DNA of 64,000 bases, from the NCBI GenBank assembly GCA_029964075.1, contig CM057142.1, positions 4,851,770 to 4,915,769 on the forward strand. The letters run 5' to 3'. This document shows, piece after piece, positions 1 to 10,785 of the stretch (positions within the stretch are counted from its first letter, which is position 1; every line of letters starts with the position of its first letter). The notes under the pieces were generated by a model. That model searched no databases, was not told the DNA's origin, and worked only from the letters and a program-made list of their open reading frames with translations. A program made the translations under genes and the position numbers. This DNA is from Patiria pectinifera (lineage: Eukaryota; Echinodermata; Asteroidea; Valvatida; Asterinidae).

Positions 1-51
1 TAAAAATACATCTTTATTCATAAGATGGAATTTGCGTCGGGGTGATGTGAA

Positions 52-245
52 TTAATATCAGGTTTTTGCCCTTCACCGATGTATAAACACTGTACACTCT
101 GTGTGTCACCTCCCGAGTGAAAGGCAACCGAGTGGCAAGAAGAAAGCAGGGGGTCGTTGGTTAGAGTCCCACCCGAGTGATTTTTTTTCCAACTTTCACT
201 CGGGAGGTAACACACTGAGTATCGGTGAAGGGCAACAGACCTGAT
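52..245. repeat. Foldback of a tRNA-related SINE-like repeat
   Basis: Two arms of about 60 bp in opposite orientation: one begins ATCAGGTTTTTGCCCTTCAC, the other ends GTGAAGGGCAACAGACCTGAT-like. Between them is a tRNA-like block (gagtggcaag ... ggttagagtcccaccc). The same family occurs at 9775, 23940, 52290 and 56865. Non-coding. Confidence 0.6.
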
Positions 246-1008
246 ATTGAAAAAGAGATTTACAACTTCTTTTACCAGCTGTGATTACTGGCAATTTGTG
301 GTGCCATTTCCTGGATACACATTTCAAAGGGGTCAGCTAGACAATAAAGAACTTCTAAAGCCTTTTGAAGGTTATCCTGGTAATGATAGAGCCATGGAGG
401 TTGAAGAATTTGTTAAAGAATTTCATGTATTTGGCCAAATAAAAAAAAATGAGTTTCTGGTCCGATTTTTTTTTTGAAAAAGGAGGATGCAGGCACTTTT
501 GGCCTTAGAATTTTTTTTTTTTTGGTTAGACTATTTTTGGTGAAATGTACCATTTTCCATCTGCTATGTACAATGTAGTTTTGTTTCAAGCGTTTATAAA
601 TGTCAAATTCTTAATGGATTGGAGCTGAACTGATGTTATGCGCGTATCAAATGTTTCCCCCACCCCTCCCACCCCGTGCTGACCCAGGACCTATCGGGAT
701 TTGGTCACGTTTTTCATGCCCCAGGGTGGGGATTTTGGTCACTCAAATTACATTGTTAACGTTGGCGTACTAATGGAAAGGCAATCACTAGTGCGCCCCA
801 CGTATGTAAGTCGGGGCATGGTCGGGGATTGTCACTTAAATTTTGCCCGAGGGGTGGGGATTTTGTCACTTCAAAAGTGACAATCCCCACGTCTTGGGTG
901 GGGCAGCCCTGGAGGGGAGGGGTGGGGGAAACAATTGATAGGCGCATTACTCAAGCTAGTTAACTTTTTACAGCGTTTGAAAAACTGTGAAAAAAATCGC
1001 ACGTCTCC
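246..1008. other. Non-coding, no gene seen
   Basis: Short homopolymer tracts and an imperfect inverted repeat at 856-888 (GGGGATTTTGTCACTT against AAGTGACAATCCCC). A short open frame at 247-477 has no recognisable motif or splice context and is not called. Confidence 0.5.
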
Positions 1009-1712
1009 ACTAGACCCGTGAACGTGGCTATATACATAGCCACGCTTCAGTCTATAGTAAAAACACTCTATTGTGATCAGCGGTTACTAAATTGAAGTGA
1101 CCGTTCTAGCCGAATTTCGGCTACATTTGACAGAATATTTGCATACAAAATGAGTTGTACAGAAAATCAGCAGAATTTTTTTTCGGCAGATTTATGAAGA
1201 TGAAGGAAAATGAAAAAGGCACATTTGGTTGAAAAACCTTCATTTTTGGAAAGATCCTTAAAACAAACCCTTGCACAATGGAACAGCAATATAAACTGGG
1301 TGATTTGGCAGACTTTCAAAGTGGATTTAGCAGAATTTTACATGGTATTACGGTCATCCTGCCATGTAAGACGGTTAGTCGGGTACCCGCTGGTGATACT
1401 TCTTCCGTTTTGCGCATGCGGAACACGGGATACCAGAGTGTCATGCCTGTCTTTGATTTTCTGATCATTTTGAAAACATTCGTTGTGACAAAGTTGTGCC
1501 GTACTTTACATCAAATTTCTTGGCAATGCCAGATCCAATACTCGCGGAAATTCACAGGAGGCCCAACAAGTAAGTGATTCACCTATGGGCAAAATTATAC
1601 ATGGTTATATGTAGCGGATCAAAAGATAGAATGCTGTCGCTTGTATTTACCCGACGGAAGCGCGTGGCGTTGTATACAACGCCACGTTCACGGGTCTAGT
1701 CTCCAACTGCTA
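1009..1712. mobile_element. TIR element with hairpin termini, non-autonomous
   Basis: Inverted termini of about 40 bp. Both contain ACTAGACCCGTGAACGTGGC followed by a short self-complementary hairpin (GTGGCTATATACATAGCCAC on the left; GTGGCGTTGTATACAACGCCAC-like on the right). The interior holds a short coding-like stretch at about 1460-1571 ending in a GTAAGTG donor-like sequence. It has an upstream stop and no usable acceptor, so it is not called as an exon. No transposase recognised. Confidence 0.55.
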
Positions 1713-3078
1713 AAAGTAACAACAGCAATTTGCGGAAAGAATGTTGTATTCCACTTATTCATGCAGAAGCCACTTTCTCGGTTGTGTACAAAGTCTACAG
1801 AGAATCAAAAAGACTTCCAAGTTTTTTTTCTCACAAAATTGGAAATCTTTCGCAGTCCAATTCTAATCTTTTCAACATTTTTGCAATGTCTGACCTCTGT
1901 TGTGATGATAATTAATGATATTGATTAAAAAAATGGCGTCAGGATGCAACGTTCTTTCCGCATTTTCTTCCAAAAAAGGCCTAGGCCTCCTGACTGATCA
2001 AAATTTGAAAAACCTAGAGTTCATTCATTCATTAATGGGGGGGAAAAAGACACTGCTTCACTGCCTTCAGAAGTTCAGTCCAGGGAAAGATTCCCATATT
2101 CTGGCCATTAGTATTTTTTCCCTTGAAACATGTTAAATGAAGTATCAGCCATCAGAAAGTGATAATATGTCCTAAAAGTCAAAATTAGCAGGGACAAATT
2201 TTGAATTTTTACTGAGAAAACACTTTGAAATTTCCAGACCAGTTCCATATGGTTTGTGCACAGGGTGACAAGTCATAAAAAAGTAACTCATTTGGGAAAA
2301 TTTGAGTCATTTGCAAAAGTCATTTTTGAACGGAACTAGTACAAAAATGGAGGTGTCCTAGACTATAAAACGATTACCCTACTTTTAATAAACAAAGTCT
2401 TAAACAAAAACAGACCTTTAATTTTGAGCTTAATGCAGCAAAAGCTGAAACTTTCTTAGCACTGTGTGGGGCACTCATCTCCAAAATCTTTCAACAAGTT
2501 CCATGTATACGTAGTAGTCTGGTCCCATCAGCTCGCCATCACATTTTCGATAGTAAGTAATGATTAGCCATCAGGTACCATGCACATACCAAATGTATTT
2601 TTGCACGCAAGTTTCGAATAACGCGCGCAGATTTAGTTGCGACGATCCGTTGCGACTACGACTACATTGTAAGCTCGTACGAGTTCTCAAAGAAGCGTGC
2701 ATGTGCTGAATTTTTGAAATGTCGATCATCTGAATTCATATGGGAGGTCAGTAGATGATAACTGATTCATAAGGTTGTCTAAAACGTAATCAGAGGAGCA
2801 CTGAGCTGATCACACTTCCATGACTTCACGGCGATTTTTTTTTGGGGGGGGGGCGCTGGCACTCGCCAACAAGGGGCGTACACTTCTGTTTTGGTGGTGG
2901 GGGGATTTATTCTCAATGTTGGGAGTGATCACCTTTAACCAATTAATTTTTCCTGGTTATTACCAGGTAAGTCTCTTCCATAGTGCATATCAAGTGAAAA
3001 ACAGTCCTGATTTCGATTTCTTTATTACTTTTCCCATACGCAGCTACGGAGGGAGTCCATGGCCATGGCCCATGCAGG
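1713..3078. other. Non-coding, no gene seen
   Basis: AT-rich sequence with G/C homopolymer tracts (for example about 2838-2852). No frame shows recognisable protein similarity. Confidence 0.5.
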
Positions 3079-3085
3079 CCCATGC

Positions 3086-3181
3086 CTAGCTCTACTGAGT
3101 GGAGCGTTGAATTACGGGTACCCCTCCATACAAACGTATGGAGGGGTCCCCGTAATTCAACGCTCCACTCAGTAGAGCTAG
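3086..3181. mobile_element. Near-perfect palindromic MITE, 96 bp
   Basis: Left arm CTAGCTCTACTGAGTGGAGC... mirrors the right arm ...GCTCCACTCAGTAGAGCTAG around a small AAAC-like loop, with one short asymmetry near the centre. It is flanked by CCCATGC at 3079-3085 and 3182-3188, a 7-bp direct repeat (8 bp if the terminal G is counted on one side). This fits a target-site duplication. Confidence 0.7.
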
Positions 3182-3196
3182 CCCATGCCCTATGTT

Positions 3197-3205
3197 ATTG
3201 TGAGC
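3197..3205. repeat. 9-bp target-site duplication, left copy
   Basis: ATTGTGAGC directly abuts the TACTCCTAGAAC terminus of the foldback element. The identical 9-mer abuts the other terminus at 6335-6343. Confidence 0.85.
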
Positions 3206-3780
3206 TACTCCTAGAACTATGAGGCTCCGCGTGAGCGGAGCCTCATAGATCAAGAAGCCCGCAAAATTGCCTGCAGCACAAAACACTAATAAAGTACAAA
3301 AACGTCCATCAAAATGCAGCCAATTCACACAGAACCGCTGCACAGTTTGCCCCTATACTCCGTACTTTATCTCTTGACATACTCACGTATCATGTGCGGA
3401 ACTAACATGGGTGGATTCTGTCGGTTTTTAGGCCAAATTGATGAAAAATAAGCCCTTTCCGCACTGAGCCAACCTGACACTTGAAACGTGCACGCATATG
3501 ATCAAGCGATGATTTTCGGTTCGCTCGGAGCGCGCCCTGGGGGGTACGGTATATGTGTCGAGCGCAATCTGAGTCCCACGCGCAAGTTTAAACCTGCGCG
3601 CGCAGGTTTAAACTTGCGCGCGCAGGTTTAAACTTGCGCGCGCGCAAGTTTAAACCTGCGCGTGCAGGAATTTACTTGCTTCAAATTGCGCGCGCAAGTT
3701 TAACCTTGCGCGTGCAGGAATTTACTTGCTTCAAATTGCGCGCGCAAGTTTAAACTAAGGGGGTTTTCGAAAACTTCTGA
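3206..3780 (+). repeat. Left long TIR of the foldback element
   Basis: Inverted partner of 5781-6334. The inner part, about 3574-3760, is a tandem array of alternating CGCGCGCAAGTTTAAAC-type units. A frame of about 45 codons (starting MQRFCV) is shared by both TIRs and is not regarded as a gene. Confidence 0.85.
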
Positions 3781-4061
3781 ATCACTGAGAGGCAAACTAA
3801 ACAAAAATATTCCAATTTTTGGCTTCACATCAACCGATTGAATGTTCTTGAAGCATAACAGGCACCACAATGTAGCTGGAGTTCCAGAAGTTGGGGCCTA
3901 AAATCTCCTTAAGCCGAAGCCAGTCGTTTTTTTTACGGAATTTTAACTTCTGAAAAGAAGTGAACGGTGGAGGGTGTAATCTTCATTGTGGGGACCGAGC
4001 TAATTTTTTTTTTTTTGTGAATTTTCGTCCTTGAATATCACATTTTTGGCGACATTTCGAC

Positions 4062-4670
4062 TTGAAAACGCATGTGACACGCGTTGAGCATCAGGAAATG
4101 CACACTGGGAAGCTGCTAAACGAGTTCCAAAACTATGCTGAATCTTGCAGCAAAATAGAAGATTATGTACTGCTTATGTCTCGTCGAAGTCAAGAAACCT
4201 CCGATCTCCATTCACACCACGTTATAAAGGACATTGCATGCCCGCACTCGTCATGCATGCTCGTGGGAAGAAATCTGACACCATTCGGTGGCATCACGTG
4301 GTCGTCGCCGGCCAGCCGTGCCGGGAGTTCGAGCTCGAAACCCCACCACAAACATCGCTTGTGACAGGCACCGCTTTGGAGTCGAGTTTTGGGTGTAATA
4401 TGCGGGTAAACAGGGATTTGGTTTTGTGCAGTAAATGTGAAAACTGGTTCAATTTCAAATTAAATTTTGTGATTATGACTTGGCTATTCCTTCTTCCAAT
4501 GTATTTTTGTGTCATATATTTTTTAGACATTTTAATGTTGCGTTTTGATTGTTTTTAATCTTGCTTCATTTCCTTTTCCATTTTTTTTTGCAGCTGTTGC
4601 TGTAAATGGAGATGTTTTGATTGTCGTTCCTACTGATGACGATGCAGACCTTGGAATCTACAATATGTGA
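4062..4670 (+). pseudogene. Gene-like segment inside the foldback element, unrecognised
   Basis: A frame runs through about 4190-4430 and joins by a GTAAAT...TTTGCAG intron (4431-4593) to a terminal exon at 4594-4670 ending in TGA. The phases agree (1 nt + 2 nt), giving ...NRDLVLC-T-VAVNGDVLIVV... and finishing DLGIYNM. An AATAAA lies 32 nt beyond the stop. Upstream, 4062-4190 is open in a different frame (KTHVTRVEHQEMHTGKLLNE...), so either a frameshift or another intron separates the two parts. I do not recognise the family. It may be a host gene end captured by the element, as in Pack-MULEs, or an accessory gene of the element. Internal breaks make an intact protein unlikely. Confidence 0.45.
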
Positions 4671-4701
4671 CATAATGAAGAACTCTGTCATGTCTGTGGA
4701 G

Positions 4702-4707
4702 AATAAA
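4702..4707 (+). terminator. Polyadenylation signal AATAAA
   Basis: Perfect AATAAA, 31 nt after the TGA of the gene-like segment, at the expected place for a transcribed captured gene end. Confidence 0.45.
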
Positions 4708-4739
4708 ACTATGGCCAGACTTGAACTGAATTTTAAAAA

Positions 4740-5780
4740 TCCTTTTATTTAATATACTTTAAATATTTTTAATTATTTTAATAATGGAGACTAGACATGC
4801 ATTAAACAGAAATGTAAACATTAACCAGGCATGCAACTTTTCCTCGGATCAGCTGATTTCCTCTTTTTTTACTTCCAATGTGTGCCATTGAAAATAGAAA
4901 AACACTGTACAAAGCAAAGTCTTGGCATTAAAATAATGAGAGCATTGCATGAATTCAGTGAGGTTTCATGTTTTATACCTTTTTACTTTCTCTGTTAGTT
5001 TTGTGTTGTTTTTGGAATTGACTTGAGCTCTTATTTGGAATGTTTAATTGGTCTAATGATCAGGGTGAGTAATACTACCATAAGCGCTGTGATTTAGTTT
5101 ACTACGAAGAGCGTTCTTAAATATTTATTAAAACAATTATTATGATTGTTATTATTAATTACAAAATCCTCAAGAAATCCACAAAGCCGGGCAAAAAGAG
5201 TGAACTTTATTTCAATAACTAAAATTGAAATAAGAAAAGGAAAACAGAAATTTCGGGCGTGCATTATCGCAAATCATGTGGCAGGGTTTTATTTAAACAT
5301 GGACATTCTGTATAGCTAAGGTCAAACATTTACTTGTAGAGCACTCAATGTCTTTTTTTATAAAAAAAAAAGTTAATGTTAATTACACCCAGTTGCAAAT
5401 TAAAACATATAAGGTCCATCTTGGTTGCCGCACAGAAATAACACGCACCCTTATACAAAGCAACATCCCTTCATTTTGTGAGGGATTATCTGAATAAAGG
5501 TTTTGTATTTTTAAAAGAATGTTGAAAAAAATCATATTAATCAACATTACCGGTACATACAAAAACAATAGGATAGTGAAACCATGGAACTAAGATCCCC
5601 CCACTCAAATACTCAGGAGAGTGCAAGATACTTAATAGTTAAACCCTAGTCCATAATTCAACTCCCTCAGTCATGGAAAGTTCGTGGTGGAAAAAATAAA
5701 AGGCCATGCAAACTAGATAACAACGCCGTCCAAATTTCGTAAGCCCGCGATTGCCATTTGCTAACATTGTACGTACACTT
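4740..5780. other. AT-rich interior of the foldback element
   Basis: No coding signal seen. The sequence is strongly AT-rich up to the right TIR. Confidence 0.5.
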
Positions 5781-6334
5781 TACCTTGCGCACGCAAGTTT
5801 AAACTTGCGCAAGGGTCTTAAATTGCGATCGCCTTTGCGCAAGTTGTAACGTGCGCGCGCAAATTAAAATGGCGCGGTGTAGTTTGCGTGCTTCGAGAGT
5901 CACTCGCGCAAGTTTAAACTTGCGCGTGGGACTCAGATTGCGCTCGACATATGCACTTGTACGCATGCACATACTATCATTTCGCTTGTACCGTACCCCC
6001 CGCGGCGCGCTCCGAGCGAACCGAAAATCATCGCTCGATCATATGCGTGCACGTTTCAAGTGTCAGGTTGGCTCAGTGCGGAAAGGGCATATTTTTCATC
6101 ATTTTGGCCTAAAAACCGACAGAATCCACCCATGTTAGTTCCGCACATGATACGTGAGTATGTCAAGAGATAAAGTACGGAGTATAGGGGCAAACTGTGC
6201 AGCGGTTCTGTGTGAAATGGCTGCATTTTGATGGACGTTTTTGTACTTTATTAGTGTTTTGTGCTGCAGGCAATTTTGCGGGCTTCTTGATCTATGAGGC
6301 TCCGCTCACGCGGAGCCTCATAGTTCTAGGAGTA
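5781..6334 (-). repeat. Right long TIR of the foldback element
   Basis: Reverse complement of 3206-3780 with scattered substitutions and a shorter TTTAAAC array (5785-5935). Ends CCTCATAGTTCTAGGAGTA. Confidence 0.85.
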
Positions 6335-6343
6335 ATTGTGAGC
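6335..6343. repeat. 9-bp target-site duplication, right copy
   Basis: ATTGTGAGC, identical to 3197-3205. Confidence 0.85.
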
Positions 6344-6500
6344 CACATTTATGGGGCTAATCAGCAAAGTCAAAGTGCATAGATTTTGAAACTGAATTGA
6401 AATGTCCATCATGATGTCAATGATCATCCCAATCGTCAAAGCAAATTTACTCCCTTGTCTAGGAGTAGGAGTAGGAGGACCTCAAGAAAAACAATGTTAA

Positions 6501-6768
6501 GGCCGAAAAAAAATAGTTCTGCTTCTGGTTACCCTACCCATGGTGGAGGGGCTTCCTCCGTGCCCTAGCTACCTATTAGTTTGTTTTTTTGGGAAAATGA
6601 GAGAAAAACCCGAATATCATCATTACTACCTTTTACTTTTGACTACACGCAGACACTTCCAAATTATCATACACACAAAAAAATTGCCCAAAAAATTCCT
6701 ACCTACATGTACAGGTGTACCCTGTTTTCAAATGCCATGTAATCGGAAGCAGAAATATTTGTTTGGCC
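6501..6768. mobile_element. MITE of the GGCC(A)n-GTTCTGCTTC family
   Basis: Begins GGCCGAAAAAAAATAGTTCTG and ends with a degenerate inverted counterpart (CGGAAGCAGAAATATTTG...GGCC). A closely related copy sits at 34230-34497 in Dicer intron 1. Confidence 0.6.
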
Positions 6769-7003
6769 TACTAAATGTTCATTTAAATAAACTTTTTGTG
6801 ATGTGCCTAAAAATTAATCCTAATTTGCTTACATTACTTTAACTCCATCTCAACCAAGCAGAGATGGTTTTATGGACTTGCTTTTCGTATAAGAAAAGCC
6901 TGATTAATAATTTGAAAACAATTTTAATATTTCATTGTTAATTACAGGTTTTCTTTACCTATGAAATAGGCGAGAGGATAAAGGACATCAGACGGAGTTG
7001 AGA

Positions 7004-10000
7004 ATGTCAGGTCCGTTGTCACGTCGTCGCTTTTCATCGGACTTACTGCTAGAGGAAGATGATGAAGCTATCCCATGGACTTACGTCTCTACTCAGAACG
7101 ATTGCAGTCATGGTGACGTACCCACGTACACCTCCGAAGGTGTCGCCAACAAAAGAAGAAAATTATACAGTTGAGTAGTAGAGAGATTGACCAACTGGAG
7201 CCAGGGATGTAGTCGATCCATCACAAGTCCATCACAAGTCCATCACAAGTCCATCCCAAGTCCTGTCACAAGTCCAGCCACAAGAAACTATGGAGCAACA
7301 ATGACAAAGGAATGCCTTAGTCTAAGGAGCTGATTTCAATAGCTTGTGAGTTGAATTGGGACTGGAGGACTTGTGATGGACTTGCAGGGACTTGTGATGG
7401 ACTGGACTACATCCCTGACTGGATCACACAACCCGGCAATTTGATATTGTTTGAAAGTGAACGTGAGCAGTTTCTCCTTATTTGATCAATTTAAATATCA
7501 AAACAGACTGGGGGAAAGTGATTGAAGTCTGGTGCGTTTGTGTCATAGGTGGTAGGAGCAGGGGGTTGGGGCATTTGACGGATGTCGGACAAATCGACCG
7601 TTTGCCAACTCGAGTCGGGACAACTCGGCCGTTGAGACAACTGGACGGATGGGACAACTCAACCGTTTACCAAGCTTCCAAAAAATACAACTTCAACTGA
7701 GTCCCAGCAACCCTTCATGCCCGCAGAATGTACCAGCCCCGAATGCCTCACCCATACAAAAAATTGCGAGTTGACTTTGACTTGTCTCAATGGAGGACTT
7801 GTCTGTCCATTTGACGCACAGACAGTCGAGTTGTCCGACCGGTCGAGATGTCTCAACGGTCGAGTTTTCCTGAGTTGGCAAAGGGTCAAGTTGTCCGAGC
7901 CCCCATTTGACACACACACACACACCAGCACGTTTGTTTATGGTGTAAATCGAGGATTTTCTTTTGTTCCTCTTCCCTTTTTCTTCGTTTGTAACTTTTT
8001 CGTAACAGCTCTCATTGGTTTTGTACACGTTTTCCAATCAAGGAGTCCTCGATTCAGTTTCTGTCCTTGATTCATCAATGATGTTGCACGTGTGTGTCCT
8101 CGATTTTTACCATAAACACGCACACACAGACACTCCCTCCCTCCCCCCCCCCATTTTAATTTTTTTTCTTTCGTAGCCTTCCCACTTTTGGATACTCCGC
8201 TACAGAGACTGTGCCCCTTCACTTGCGTTTCATTCAGCCACTATTATTGTCATCTCTCCACCTTTTTAATTGTCAATTATACAAAACATTATGCATGTGA
8301 GTTTTATATTCCCACAGGACAGAGAAAAGATGATTTGGACGTTAAGCCAACGTCATCAAGGTCACGCACCGAGTCTGTCGAATTATGGACAGAAGTAGAG
8401 GATTTGAGTCTTTGTCAGGCTGTATCCATCTGCCTACAGCATACCTCATCTGAGTCTTCCCTTGCCCTTACAACAGAAAACCTTTCAGATTTGGAAAGAA
8501 ATCACCCAATGTCTGTCTTCTCCAGAAACGTATCGAGGGAATTGCAAACACTGGATATTTCCAAGTGTTTGGCCGAGTGTTTTGTGCCATCTCATGAGCA
8601 CGGGGACGTCCTGGCCAGGGTCCAATCGAGTGCTTTCCGCCGTACTTTCATGGGCTTCTTAAACAGCAAAAGCAGGCGCAGACAGAGCCTGCTGTGTACA
8701 GATACCGCGGAATCGAACAATGCCTGTAATAGTAGCGACAGTGGTGCGCAGTTCAAACATGACTTGCAACAGGATTTGAAGAGTTCTCCTTTCAATAAAC
8801 CTGAGATTTATCCCGAAACCTTTGAAAGCGACCAAGAAAAACACCCGTCACCAAGTCCTGCCGAGCGAAATAGCAGAAAAAAACCTGAGAGAAAGTCGGA
8901 GAAAATTGATTTGAACCCCGGAAGCAGTGTGGAGCTACTAGATAGGCAAGAAACTGATGTTCTGCAAGGGGCACTGGCAACACAGGAAGAGGGAAACGAG
9001 AAATTTCAACAGACACGTAGAAGCTCTTCAAGACTGAGGAGCAAACTACGACCAGAGGATCGTGATACATCCACGGATAATGAAGACATCCCAAACTTGA
9101 CAAGACAAATTCCACAAGATACCACAGATAATAGCAATGGCCGAAACCTATCTGAGAAAAATTTAAACGTCGGCCCGAATAGTCATCCACGTGCAAAAAC
9201 AGACGAACGAAAAAAGCGCTTAGCGAGGAATAACAAAGAAGTCATTCAGAGGAAACAGAGCAACGAAATGATAACAGAAACCTCATGTGGGCCTGCAAAA
9301 ACTGGCAAAATAGAGAATCGGGAACAGGAAAAAAGACATGAGACATCTAGTTCGCGGTTTGAGAGTGCTAAACTGGAACAACCACCATCCAAAGTGCCGG
9401 CGAAGATGCACACCAAAAGTGAATCTGAAAAACCAAACAAATTAACTTCTGAGAATCTGCCTAAGGTTGATACTATTCCCAGACAATCGAAGGAATCGAC
9501 CAGTAGTGAACAGGAAGATACGAAAGCGAGCAAGAGCCCTCAGCAACTGACTCCAAGTGGCAAGGCTCCATTGATGGCAACTGTTCGACCACTCAGGAAG
9601 GCTCAGAATGAGAAGGTAAAATGTTGTCCCTCTTTTGTTCCGTCCTGCATGTTCTGCCCTTTATTCGAACATTGGGTAATGACCTACTAGATCGCAAATT
9701 GTGGTCAGGTGCCCACAACAGCTCATTTCAAACTCGTTCACACGCAATGTGAGAAATCGTGTAATTCAATATTGGGTTTTGCCCTTCACTTACATATTTT
9801 TATAAACACTGTATACTCGGTGTTGTCCCAAGTAATTGTGAGAAAAAGTACTCGGATGGGACTCGAACCGAGTCTTATAGAAATCATGTTTCAGTGGCCA
9901 AATCTAGAACCGTCAGTTAAATGCCTTTTTATTTTTATCCCAGGACAATGAGAAGAGAAGCTTCAAAAAGTTCCGCAAGAGATTTTTGGACAGGTGCCTT

Positions 10001-10785
10001 GAGGTGCAGCACAGCGGTCTTGGTCTGACGGCCAGGATGCCAGGCCAGGGGACAAATATAATTTCAAATGTAAGATTTTTAAAAGGTCGTGCGAGCAATG
10101 TGTGCGTGCAATGGTTGGCTACCAGTTGGAGCAAGGAACGCTTGACTACTTTTGATTTGAATATGTGAATAATCGGATATTCTATCATTAACCGAATATT
10201 CAAATAGCTCTTTGCTGGTTTGACTATTAAAAAAATAAAAACTACAAACGTAAACACATGTCTGCCATAATCTTAAAGTTGTGGCATTTAATTGTCGTAT
10301 GCCACTTTTTGGTCAGTGGCAACTTTTCATTGTTCCCGTCCTTTCAGCAGGTTAAAGCCCTTGACCGTTATGAAATACTTACTGCAAAACATGCCAGCAG
10401 CCATAGGTTGACAATAGGTTCGACTAGAGTCGTTCGCACTTTAATGTTACAGTGCATGCGCACTGTTCGACACCAACTAACCATTGGTTGACTAAATGGT
10501 TGTTGCGCGAACTTGCCTGTGCTGTGCCCTTGGATTATGCAATAGAAGGGAAAGCCTTTTCAACTAAAAATGAAGAGCACTCAAATAATAAAACGAAAAT
10601 TGTTCCAATTCTCTAAGACTACCTCCTTTCACAAATTTAGGGTTTGATTATTGGGGTTTTTTTTAAATTTGTTCTGCACGCAGGTACATTCCAGTCTTGA
10701 CGAGTATCTAACCATGCAGCATGTGCAGCAGAGTCGCAAGGGCATCTTGGATGCCTGCCTCATGGCACAGAGGGATACCAGCTGA
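7004..10785 (+). CDS. Unrecognised, basic, serine-rich protein, about 569 residues
   Basis: Proposed coding exons are 7004-7139, 8318-9615, 9944-10069, 10348-10406 and 10695-10785. All introns are GT-AG and the phases close. The start ATG has A at -3, an in-frame stop just upstream, and lies after a TTACAG acceptor at about 6947, so a non-coding 5' exon is likely. The N-terminus is MSGPLSRRRFSSDLLLEEDD. The large exon is polar, rich in S, E, K, R and Q, and probably disordered. Exon 3 has a basic run (RSFKKFRKRFLDRCLEV). The last exon (SLDEYLTMQHVQQSRKGILD) looks helical. I see no catalytic domain or signal peptide. Basic clusters suggest a nuclear or nucleic-acid-associated protein, which is inference. 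The gene converges on Dicer. Least certain are the donors at 7139 and 10406 and the acceptor at 10695, where an upstream CAG gives an alternative. Confidence 0.7.
7202..7417. mobile_element. hAT-type MITE, 216 bp, 8-bp TSD
   Basis: Termini CAGGGATGTAGTC and GACTACATCCCTG. Flanked by ACTGGAGC (7194-7201) and ACTGGATC (7418-7425), an 8-bp duplication with one change. Internal repeats of CACAAGTCCATCA. Relatives lie at 14360-14575, 16924-17083 and 30867-31010. It sits in intron 1 of the unrecognised gene. Confidence 0.75.
7426..8317. repeat. Intron with inverted repeats and CA tract
   Basis: About 7590-7660 (CGACCGTTTGCCAACTCGAG ... GCCGTTGAGACAACTGGACG) is inverted against about 7830-7890 (TGTCTCAACGGTCGAG ... 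GAGTTGGCAAAGGG). A second inverted pair is GTTTATGGTGTAAATCGAGG (about 7934) against CCTCGATTTTTACCATAAAC (about 8078). A short CA repeat lies at 7911-7925. Confidence 0.5.
9775..9900 (-). repeat. tRNA-related SINE fragment
   Basis: GGGTTTTGCCCTTCACTTAC ... ACTCGGATGGGACTCGAACC, the family also seen at 52 and 23940. Lies in intron 2 of the unrecognised gene. Confidence 0.6.

Larger units (their letters stand above)
3206..6334. mobile_element. Foldback / Mutator-like DNA element, 3129 bp, 9-bp TSD
   Basis: The element starts TACTCCTAGAACTATGAGG and ends with its reverse complement CCTCATAGTTCTAGGAGTA. The TIRs are about 550-575 bp (3206-3780 and 5781-6334). Each TIR begins with a 30-nt hairpin (TATGAGGCTCCGC / GCGGAGCCTCATA) and ends inside with a tandem array of a TGCGCGCAAGTTTAAAC-type unit. 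A 9-bp TSD with very long, repeat-containing TIRs is what the Mutator superfamily produces, including the Phantom/Foldback elements of animals; that assignment is inference. No transposase was recognised, so it is probably non-autonomous. Its unique interior, 3781-5780, contains a gene-like segment described separately. Confidence 0.85.

Noticed and set aside
6197..6382. Open frame MQRFCVKWLHFDGRF... present at both 3.2 kb and 6.3 kb
   Set aside because: It is repeated only because it lies in the two TIRs of the foldback element; no known domain and no transcript signals.
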